DNA of 6,574 bases. Origin: Candidatus Omnitrophota bacterium. GTDB lineage: Bacteria; Omnitrophota; Gorgyraeia; Gygaellales; Profunditerraquicolaceae. The notes below the pieces were generated by a model, which saw nothing but the letters and a program-made list of their open reading frames with translations, did no database searches and was not told where the DNA came from. The translations under genes were made by a program, and so were the position numbers. Numbering within the stretch: the first letter of the stretch is position 1; each line of letters starts with the position of its first letter. The stretch covers positions 1 through 6,574 of the forward strand of contig JAQUSM010000064.1 in assembly GCA_028715095.1 (NCBI GenBank). The letters are read 5' to 3'. Shown piece by piece: positions 1 to 4,831 of this stretch.

Positions 1-591
1 TACATGATAACTAACAATACCTGCGATAAACGAAGGCAAAAGTACATCGTATAGAATCGCTCCGACAAAAGGAACCTCTACGCCGAATATTGCCCCGGCT
101 ATAGGAGTTCCGAATACTGAAGCAAAGCCTGCGCTTATACCGCATATAACGAGCTTCCTTCGCTCATTGTCATCAAATCTGAAAAGGTCCGCAAAAATAG
201 ATGAGATGCCAGCTCCTATCTGAGCACATGGGCCTTCCTTGCCAACCGAACCACCCGAAGCTATTGTAATTATAGTGGCTAACAGTTTCACCGGGACAAC
301 TGTTGCCCTTATCTTACCCGCGTGCTTATGAACTGCCTCGATCACTTTCTCTGTCCCATGCCCTTCAGCGTCAGGCGCTAAATATTTCACCATTACAGCG
401 CTGAGAAACATTGCCACAGGCAATAGAAGAAAATAATAAGGATGCCGTGATGAAGCCTTCACACTCCAATTCAAAAGTTTTAAAAATACGGTAGTGGACA
501 AACCCACTATGACACCGGCAAGAGTAGCCAGGAATACCCACTTAATAACACTTATAAATAATATGGTTTCTTCTTTTAGCCTTCTTTTCAT
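1..591 (-). CDS. ClC-family chloride channel/transporter, N-terminal part (cut by window edge)
   Basis: My translation of the minus strand gives an uninterrupted 197-residue reading frame that leaves the window at base 1, so the C-terminal half is missing. ClC proteins move chloride across the inner membrane, as channels or as Cl-/H+ exchangers. Family hallmarks are visible: a GHG motif at residues 77-79, where many ClCs have GSGIP; the GKEGP selectivity/gating motif at 117-121, with Glu119 in the gating-glutamate position; and the segment GISAGFASVFGTPIAGAIFG at 151-170, typical of the following helices. Hydrophobic helices precede these at about 11-40 and 52-70. The ATG (589-591) is supported by a TAA stop two codons upstream in frame and a GAGG-like ribosome binding site about 10 nt before it. 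It starts 21 bp after the cation-efflux gene, so it is probably the last visible gene of that operon. Family assignment is secure; channel versus exchanger cannot be decided. Confidence 0.93.
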   Translation of the reverse strand, partial: MKRRLKEETILFISVIKWVFLATLAGVIVGLSTTVFLKLLNWSVKASSRHPYYFLLLPVAMFLSAVMVKYLAPDAEGHGTEKVIEAVHKHAGKIRATVVPVKLLATIITIASGGSVGKEGPCAQIGAGISSIFADLFRFDDNERRKLVICGISAGFASVFGTPIAGAIFGVEVPFVGAILYDVLLPSFIAGIVSYHV

Positions 592-612
592 TCTTTACCA
601 GCCTCTACATGT

Positions 613-1512
613 TTAATCAAATTCGATTGTCGTGTGCTCAATATCAAATCTCCTGTTAGCGATATCCTTTATCCTAAGTAAAATCGCCCTGGTTGCGCAT
701 TCTTCCGGCATATCTTTTAGTTTGATATGGGCGGTCAGCGAATACATTTTTGATGTTATCTCCCAGACATGCAGGTCTGTTATTTCTTTAATTTCAGGCA
801 CCCCTTCCTTTAACGCCTGCGCCACCTGGTAGCTATCCATCCCTTTAGGAGCTGATTCAAGCAAGATATTTGCCGAATCCTTAAACAATTGCCATCCCCA
901 TCCGACAATAAGGAACGCGATGATAATACTCAAAACAGGGTCAATAATATTCCAACGCGTAAAATAAATCACAACTGAGCCGATTACGATAGCAACGGAA
1001 GACACGGTATCCGCCCACATATGCAAGAAAGCACTTTTCACATTTAAATCATCCTTGCTTGCCCCGTGTAAAATCCACGCGCTGAGAAGATTAACAAGCA
1101 GCCCGGCAGCGGCAATAAGAAACATCTGTAAACCCAGTATGGGTGTCGGATGGATAATCTTCTTGATACCTTCTATCAAAATCCAGACTGTAACCCCGAA
1201 CAAAAACAAGCTGTTAAATAGCGCCGCGAGTATTTCTATCCTGTAGAAACCGAAAGTCCTGCGGTGGCAAATTTCCCTGTTTGCACAAAGAATCGCGCCA
1301 AAACTTATGAGCAACGCAAAAAAATGGGTGAACATATGCCCGGCGTCACTAATTAAAGCCAGGCTATTTGTCAGAAAACCGCCGATAACTTCTACCGCCA
1401 TCATAACCCCCGTGACGGCCATGGTAAGTTTCAGCTTTCTTTTCTCCACAGAGCGGTATTCAAAAAGCTCATCAGCCGCTGATACCTGTTTCGGTTTATG
1501 CGCATGCTTCAT
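613..1512 (-). CDS. Cation diffusion facilitator (CzcD/ZitB-like metal exporter) with variant TM2 metal site
   Basis: This 299-aa protein is full length for the CDF family, whose members export divalent metals, usually Zn2+, in exchange for protons as dimers in the inner membrane. Six transmembrane segments can be traced: about 28-50, 57-77, 92-115, 127-149, 168-186 and 190-208. A cytoplasmic C-terminal domain follows (about 215-299), with the conserved DLHVWEI (246-252), His262 and His293. The TM5 half of the metal site is canonical (His164-x3-Asp168 in FLHMWAD). The TM2 half reads DAGHMFTH, giving His59-x3-His63 where ZitB has DAGHMLTD, so the second ligand is His instead of Asp. The His-rich loop between TM4 and TM5 of many relatives is short and nearly His-free here (HGASKDDLNV). 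The ATG overlaps the previous gene's TGA in an ATGA junction, with only a weak GAGGA-like ribosome binding site, so translational coupling is likely. The family is certain; metal specificity is not. Confidence 0.95.
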   Translation of the reverse strand: MKHAHKPKQVSAADELFEYRSVEKRKLKLTMAVTGVMMAVEVIGGFLTNSLALISDAGHMFTHFFALLISFGAILCANREICHRRTFGFYRIEILAALFNSLFLFGVTVWILIEGIKKIIHPTPILGLQMFLIAAAGLLVNLLSAWILHGASKDDLNVKSAFLHMWADTVSSVAIVIGSVVIYFTRWNIIDPVLSIIIAFLIVGWGWQLFKDSANILLESAPKGMDSYQVAQALKEGVPEIKEITDLHVWEITSKMYSLTAHIKLKDMPEECATRAILLRIKDIANRRFDIEHTTIEFD

Positions 1513-2060
1513 TCTTTTTTCACTAAATCCTCAATTTTATCCCCTGCGACATATAAACTCTCGATTACCGCCAAACCATCCTTTATCCTGATAATGGCGT
1601 AAGCATCTTCTTTGCCGCCGCGGGAATGCTGCTGGTAAATTTTCTCTGCCCGGGGAGCGGCCCCCTCTTCCATATAATAACGGTCAATGGGGATATCCAA
1701 ATACGCCTTATCTCCGGAAATATAGTTTAACCTTGTTTTGATATAAGGCCCTTTCTCCGGCCTGTTCATAGCCAATCCGGAAAATTTTGCAAATCCCCGC
1801 TCATCCACATTTATCAACGCATAAACCTGCTGCCCTGAATTTAGCTTGTCTCTATTTGTATATAAACAATAATCTTCTTCGAAACGCAAAGCAACATACC
1901 TGCCCCGGAAGGCGTCATAAGGATCAACGGGGGCGACTTTAAATTTATATTGCGTTCCACGCTTAAGAACAAGCTCCCTGTTTGCTATCATGGACAAAGG
2001 CGTAATAATTTGCGCAAGGCAAACAAACAAGAACAAACCGATAATTAATTTAATCTTCAT
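1509..2060 (-). CDS. GDYXXLXY-family membrane-anchored protein
   Basis: This 183-aa protein matches the family named for its GDYxxLxY motif, commonly encoded next to DUF2157 genes; its biochemical role is unknown. An N-terminal hydrophobic segment (residues 4-24) looks like a signal anchor, so the rest probably lies outside the cytoplasm. The name motif appears as GRYVALRF (53-60) within VDPYDAFRGRYVALRF, with Arg for the usual Asp and Phe for the last Tyr. A second typical segment, RYYMEEGAAPRAEK, is at 127-140. An excellent ribosome binding site AGGAGGTG (2065-2072 read on the minus strand) lies inside the end of the DUF2157 gene, 4 nt before the ATG. The start overlaps the DUF2157 stop as ATGA, and the stop overlaps the CDF start in the same way. 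It probably works with the DUF2157 protein; that is inferred from context alone. Confidence 0.88.
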   Translation of the reverse strand: MKIKLIIGLFLFVCLAQIITPLSMIANRELVLKRGTQYKFKVAPVDPYDAFRGRYVALRFEEDYCLYTNRDKLNSGQQVYALINVDERGFAKFSGLAMNRPEKGPYIKTRLNYISGDKAYLDIPIDRYYMEEGAAPRAEKIYQQHSRGGKEDAYAIIRIKDGLAVIESLYVAGDKIEDLVKKE

Positions 2061-3367
2061 TTTACACCTCCTAAGCGGCGGGTGTATACCAGGTTAGCCA
2101 TTAAAAATCCTATGCCTACGATTATAAACACCAGCCCCTTAATTATAAAACTGATATCGCTGTCAAAGAACCTGGCGATAATCAGCACGGACAACATGAG
2201 CATCCCGGTATTAAGAAGAGACTGGTTGTTAAGGCGGAATCCGGCCACTATGCGGCTGAGGCTTAAAACAAATAAATAAAGGTTAAAAATCAATAACGGC
2301 AGAAAAGTTGACTGCATATTAAGAAAATAGGCAACTATGGCTAATAAAGGAGCTGCCCCGAAGAACGCAACCAGATTATTTTTACGTTTAAGATTATCGT
2401 AGAATAATAATACAGCCGTTGCTATTATTGCCAAGGTTATAATATAATCGGCCAATAATCCGATAAAAGAAATATCCCTGTTAATCCCATAAGAATAGCT
2501 GCCCAGATATTGCCAGCAGTATTTAAAGGTAAACTGGAAGACAAGTACGAATAAGCCCATACCTCCTATAAAACGTAAAGGTTTTTGCCAATTTGTGGTT
2601 ATCTGGTTGAATTTCCAGTTTCCGGTAAAATAGATAACCGCAAAAATACTCGGGAAAATAACCACCCATAAACCAGGCCAGTTCCTTCCCAGGCTGAAGC
2701 TTGCGGCAAATAAAACGCATACAGCCATGACCAGGGAAACTATCGCGGCACGCAAGGCATAAATCTCCTGCCTTAAAGCCCAGATAAGATGAGGAACAAT
2801 TATAGCTGCCAACGGCCAGAAGATAACCGCCCTGGCCGGGCTATCCCAGTTGCTCCCCGCCCAGGCAGTTATGCCAATCAAGTAAATAACCGCCGGCAGA
2901 GATGCCTGCATAATGTAAACAAGGGGCAGGATAAGAAGCATCCAGGTAAGGATAAAGGTCGCGGCATCACCATGTATATTATATGTCTGGCTAATCAGGG
3001 CTATTGCGGCACCAACCGCAAGGCTTAAAAAAGTTGCCGTACTTTCTTTTAACGCGCCGGATTGAGGTTTTTTGAGTAAAACCCATAGCGCCAGGATTTG
3101 CCCTATAATTAGAGGCGATAAAGACAAAACAGCCCGGCTCAGGCGGGGTAGCTGATCCCAATTATGCGCAAACAACAGGATTATGCCTAAGCCTATTAAA
3201 AAGGCTCCGATAGTGCCAAAAATAACCAATCCCACATTCATCCTGCCGGGATTTTTTACTTCTCCATAAAATTGCCGTATTTTATCAGCTGCTTCTTGTG
3301 AGAGGACGTCCTTTTCTACTAAACCGGGCAATTCCTGGTAAAGCCATCTTAGGAATACTTTATTCAT
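2057..3367 (-). CDS. DUF2157 polytopic membrane protein
   Basis: This 436-aa membrane protein belongs to the DUF2157 family, whose function is unknown. A soluble N-terminal region (about 1-40) contains the family-type sequence LRWLYQELPGLVEKDVLS. Roughly ten to twelve hydrophobic segments follow. Recognisable family features are AHNWDQLPR after the first membrane helix (67-75), ISQTYNIHGD (125-134), and a C-terminal ARFFDSD followed by a long hydrophobic helix and basic TRRLGG. A longer reading frame begins 12 codons upstream at 3403, but those codons coincide with a terminator hairpin and the ribosome binding site. I therefore start at the ATG at 3365-3367, just after a doubled AGGGG ribosome binding site. 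The gene overlaps the downstream GDYXXLXY gene by 4 bp. It is preceded by an intrinsic terminator and has no visible promoter of its own. Confidence 0.9.
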   Translation of the reverse strand: MNKVFLRWLYQELPGLVEKDVLSQEAADKIRQFYGEVKNPGRMNVGLVIFGTIGAFLIGLGIILLFAHNWDQLPRLSRAVLSLSPLIIGQILALWVLLKKPQSGALKESTATFLSLAVGAAIALISQTYNIHGDAATFILTWMLLILPLVYIMQASLPAVIYLIGITAWAGSNWDSPARAVIFWPLAAIIVPHLIWALRQEIYALRAAIVSLVMAVCVLFAASFSLGRNWPGLWVVIFPSIFAVIYFTGNWKFNQITTNWQKPLRFIGGMGLFVLVFQFTFKYCWQYLGSYSYGINRDISFIGLLADYIITLAIIATAVLLFYDNLKRKNNLVAFFGAAPLLAIVAYFLNMQSTFLPLLIFNLYLFVLSLSRIVAGFRLNNQSLLNTGMLMLSVLIIARFFDSDISFIIKGLVFIIVGIGFLMANLVYTRRLGGVK

Positions 3368-3372
3368 GTTAT

Positions 3373-3382
3373 CCCCTCCCCT
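3373..3382 (-). promoter_or_regulatory. Ribosome binding site deciding the DUF2157 start
   Basis: Read on the minus strand, two tandem AGGGG units lie 5 nt before the ATG at 3367. They fix this ATG as the start in preference to the upstream in-frame start at 3403. The site begins exactly where the preceding terminator's T-rich tail ends, so hairpin and ribosome binding site share almost no spacer. Confidence 0.75.
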
Positions 3383-3421
3383 AAAAATTAAACCCCGCAC
3401 CAAGGCTGGCGCGGGGTTTAA
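3382..3421 (-). terminator. Intrinsic terminator between the TM-helix gene and DUF2157
   Basis: Perfect 11-bp stem (3388-3398 with 3411-3421; core AAACCCCGC / GCGGGGTTT), extended inside by 3 bp (3400-3402 with 3407-3409) after one mismatch. On the minus strand the hairpin is followed by TTTAATTTTTA; there is no T-tract on the plus-strand side, so it acts on minus-strand transcription. It lies 18 bp after the stop of the 225-aa membrane protein gene and directly before the DUF2157 ribosome binding site. It may be a partial terminator within an operon or the end of the first transcription unit. Confidence 0.85.
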
Positions 3422-3439
3422 AATTGGCGAAAAACTGCA

Positions 3440-4117
3440 TTATTTCTTTTTCAGTTTTTCCACTAATTCAGCTACAAACTTTCCTGCTATATCCTTACAG
3501 CCAAGGCCAAAAGCCAAAGCCAGGGCTAAACCAAACGAACCCAAAATAATCCCTATAGTAAGCTCGGTAACACGCATACCGATGTTAAGCTGTTCCAAAC
3601 CTATAATTACCGCGAAAACCACAACAACTGTTTCTACGATTTGCCCTAATAATTTACCCTGGCTAAGCCCGGCATTATTAGCAGCGGTCATCACAATATT
3701 CTTCAGTGCCGTAGCGGCAAACATACCGATAATCAAAATAAATATACCGGCGATGACATTTGGAATATAAAGGACAACCTGATTCAATAAATCCGCGGCT
3801 ACGGTCAGGCCAATGGCGTTAATCGCTACCATAAAAGTAACTAAAAGACCAAGCCAATAGCAAACTACCCCGATTAAATCTGAAAGCGAATAAGTAATAC
3901 CGCCTTTGCCAAGGATTTTGTCCAATTCAATGCGGCTGGAGATCACATCAATTTTTATTGCCTTTAAAGCTTTGCTTACTACTGCCTTAATTAATTTAGA
4001 AATCAACCAGCCAATTATCAAAATAACAATTACCAACAGCACATTAAGCATAAACTGGCTGATCTGGGTGAGTACATTTCTTGCTGGTTCAAGCAATACG
4101 ACTTGCCAACTACTCAT
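3440..4117 (-). CDS. MscS-like 'conserved TM helix' membrane protein lacking the soluble MscS domain
   Basis: This 225-aa protein resembles the conserved-TM-helix family related to small-conductance mechanosensitive channels and CmpX-like proteins. Five hydrophobic segments are visible: about 22-42, 80-100, 116-140, 158-175 and 185-206. The last is glycine/alanine-rich (GIILGSFGLALALAFGLGCK) and resembles the pore-lining helix of MscS-type channels, followed by KDIAGKFVAELVEKLKKK, a typical ending of this family. The beta domain and vestibule that follow the pore helix in full MscS proteins are absent. The start is set by an AAGGAGGG ribosome binding site (4122-4129) a few bases upstream. A sigma70-like promoter with a palindromic spacer lies just before it and a strong terminator just after it, so the gene may form its own unit or be the first gene of the membrane cluster. 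A gated ion-conduction role is inferred from family resemblance. Confidence 0.85.
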   Translation of the reverse strand: MSSWQVVLLEPARNVLTQISQFMLNVLLVIVILIIGWLISKLIKAVVSKALKAIKIDVISSRIELDKILGKGGITYSLSDLIGVVCYWLGLLVTFMVAINAIGLTVAADLLNQVVLYIPNVIAGIFILIIGMFAATALKNIVMTAANNAGLSQGKLLGQIVETVVVVFAVIIGLEQLNIGMRVTELTIGIILGSFGLALALAFGLGCKDIAGKFVAELVEKLKKK

Positions 4118-4147
4118 ATATCCCTCCTTTTTAATTAATGTTTAATA

Positions 4148-4176
4148 ACTCTAACATAACTAAGCAGTTATGTCAA
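4148..4176 (-). promoter_or_regulatory. Sigma70-type promoter for the TM-helix gene
   Basis: On the minus strand, a perfect -35 TTGACA (4171-4176) is separated by exactly 17 bp from TAGAGT (4148-4153), a 4/6 match to TATAAT. Transcription would start near 4141, giving a leader of about 24 nt that contains the AAGGAGGG ribosome binding site. AT-rich DNA upstream (to about 4230) could act as an UP element. Confidence 0.78.
4154..4173. promoter_or_regulatory. Palindromic operator in the promoter spacer
   Basis: The arms ACATAACT (4154-4161) and AGTTATGT (4166-4173) are perfect inverted repeats of 8 bp around a 4-bp centre (AAGC). The element covers the whole 17-bp spacer and the last three bases of the -35 box. 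That is the position of a repressor operator for a dimeric winged-helix or HTH regulator. No regulator gene is in the window, so its identity is unknown. Confidence 0.65.
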
Positions 4177-4308
4177 GAATATTCCTTGTTCAATACTTCT
4201 TGTATAAATTTAAAACAAAACTTTATAATTTTCGCGAAATCAATCAATATCAGCCATAAGTATCATACTGGCAAGAAGTTAGGAGAATAATTAATTTTTC
4301 GCAGGTTA
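4177..4308. other. AT-rich divergent intergenic stretch, no gene seen
   Basis: No convincing reading frame is seen on either strand between the two divergent promoters. The stretch is strongly AT-rich. Its most notable element is the perfect 10-bp palindrome TTTCGCGAAA at 4230-4239. A TATAAT at 4224-4229 on the plus strand has only a poor -35 partner (TTGTAT at 4200-4205, 18-bp spacing), so a second promoter there is doubtful. Confidence 0.5.
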
Positions 4309-4336
4309 TTGAAATTTTCAAATAATGTGTTATACT
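4309..4336 (+). promoter_or_regulatory. Sigma70-type promoter for the riboswitch transcript
   Basis: TTGAAA (4309-4314) and TATACT (4331-4336) are separated by 16 bp, so each box matches the consensus at 5 or 4 of 6 positions. Initiation would fall near 4342-4344, about a dozen bases before the aptamer's closing helix. The -35 box is itself one arm of a short inverted repeat (TTGAAA / TTTCAA, 4309-4321), which could be an accessory operator or chance in AT-rich DNA. Confidence 0.75.
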
Positions 4337-4355
4337 TTTAATACAATCAGGAACA

Positions 4356-4438
4356 GCTTTGAAAAAGGCTAACTAGCAGTAATGCTGGGGCGCAAAATGA
4401 CAGCTCCGAGTTTTCTTGGAGGGCTGCATTGCCAAAGG
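4356..4438 (+). promoter_or_regulatory. Probable cyclic-di-GMP-I (GEMM) riboswitch aptamer
   Basis: The RNA shows the GEMM-I layout. A closing helix pairs CUUUG (4357-4361) with CAAAG (4433-4437). The conserved-type junction GGCUAAC (4367-4373) comes before a hairpin CUAGCA-GUAA-UGCUGG (4373-4388) whose GUAA is a GNRA tetraloop, the usual docking loop. Next is GGCGCAAA (4389-4396), matching the GACGCAAA junction of the class. A second hairpin pairs CUCCGAG with CUUGGAG around a UUUU loop, with an outer CAG/CUG after a GG bulge. The 3' end AUUGCCAAAGG (4428-4438) is typical. By alignment from memory to the V. cholerae Vc2 RNA, the ligand-contacting G (G20) corresponds to G4368 and C92 to C4432. 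That fits c-di-GMP and not the A20 form that recognises cGAMP. It lies between a promoter and a terminator upstream of a secreted-protein gene. Confidence 0.78.
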
Positions 4439-4461
4439 ATAAGAACCCTAAAATATCCTTT
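4434..4461 (+). promoter_or_regulatory. Candidate antiterminator hairpin of the riboswitch
   Basis: AAAGGATA (4434-4441) is exactly complementary to TATCCTTT (4454-4461). The pairing uses the 3' strand of the aptamer's closing helix on one side and the loop plus part of the 3' arm of the first terminator on the other. It is therefore mutually exclusive with both. Ligand-stabilised closing helix would free the terminator, predicting an OFF switch; the direction is inferred. Confidence 0.62.
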
Positions 4462-4472
4462 TAGGGTTTTTT
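4444..4472 (+). terminator. First riboswitch terminator
   Basis: A perfect 10-bp stem, AACCCTAAAA (4444-4453) with TTTTAGGGTT (4459-4468), encloses a 5-nt loop and runs into six T residues (4467-4472). It begins 6 nt after the aptamer and competes with the antiterminator pairing, so it is the likely regulated element of the expression platform. Confidence 0.88.
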
Positions 4473-4476
4473 ATGG

Positions 4477-4504
4477 CCCCGGCTTTCAAGAACCGGGGTT
4501 TTTT
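4477..4504 (+). terminator. Second, tandem terminator in the leader
   Basis: CCCCGG (4477-4482) pairs with CCGGGG (4493-4498) around a 10-nt loop and is followed by six T residues (4499-4504). It starts 5 nt after the first terminator's T-tract and ends 7 nt before the ribosome binding site of the small secreted-protein gene. Any transcript reaching that gene must pass both terminators. Confidence 0.75.
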
Positions 4505-4524
4505 AATGGGCAAGGAGGTGCAAG

Positions 4525-4821
4525 ATGGGGAAAAAAGAGATTTTAACGGTTTTATTGGTACTTTTAATGGCTTCCACTGTCTGGGCCGGTGATAGTGTAA
4601 CAATCAGCATGTCTTGCACTATTCCTTCTATCCCGGGAGTAAATGCGCCTGCTCGTATGTCGGAGAGATTGGTCAGTAATCACCAAAGAGAAGATGTCAT
4701 CAATAACAACGCAGCTGCCACGGTAGATGAACAAATTATAGAAAAGGAGGAGAGAAAAGAAAACCTTCTTGCCCAAGGAGAAAAAGTTACCAGAAATGTA
4801 AGAACAATTTATAGCCGGTAA
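4525..4821 (+). CDS. Small secreted protein under c-di-GMP riboswitch control, family unrecognised
   Basis: I do not recognise the family of this 98-aa protein. Residues 1-21 form a clear Sec signal peptide: MGKK, a hydrophobic core, then STVWA with probable cleavage between Ala21 and Gly22 (V-x-A pattern). The mature part is about 77 residues. It begins with a short beta-prone stretch (DSVTISMSC) and a proline/glycine segment TIPSIPGVNAP (32-42), with one cysteine at 31. The remainder (about 43-98) is charged, with many Asn, Glu, Lys and Arg, and looks disordered or helical. The start is supported by a near-perfect AAGGAGGTG ribosome binding site (4512-4520) 4 nt upstream. The leader carries a promoter, a GEMM-type aptamer and two terminators, so expression probably responds to c-di-GMP. 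A role in surface attachment, a pilus-like structure or the matrix would fit that control, but this is inference. A terminator follows 49 bp after the stop. Confidence 0.83.
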   Translation: MGKKEILTVLLVLLMASTVWAGDSVTISMSCTIPSIPGVNAPARMSERLVSNHQREDVINNNAAATVDEQIIEKEERKENLLAQGEKVTRNVRTIYSR

Positions 4822-4831
4822 CCCCCTCCTC

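Noticed and set aside
3368..3403. Twelve-residue N-terminal extension of the DUF2157 protein
   Set aside because: Those codons are made of the terminator stem and the ribosome binding site. The family-type N-terminus begins at the ATG at 3367.
3366..3770. Plus-strand frame of 134 codons opposite the TM-helix gene
   Set aside because: It lies antisense to a well-supported membrane-protein gene, has no ribosome binding site, and crosses the terminator hairpin. Its composition is that of a shadow frame.
4200..4229. Second plus-strand promoter (TTGTAT, 18 bp, TATAAT)
   Set aside because: The -35 matches only 3 of 6 positions, and the DNA is AT-rich enough to give a TATAAT by chance. A better promoter is present at 4309-4336.
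4564..4776. Minus-strand 70-codon frame with a signal-peptide-like beginning, antisense to the small secreted-protein gene
   Set aside because: It needs a TTG start, has no good ribosome binding site, and overlaps a gene with strong start signals. The hydrophobic beginning is probably coincidental.
4821..4831. AGGAGG-like sequence on the minus strand just after the beta-barrel gene's stop, suggesting a further minus-strand gene
   Set aside because: No start codon at suitable spacing follows; on the plus strand it is simply the C-rich gap between the two convergent genes.
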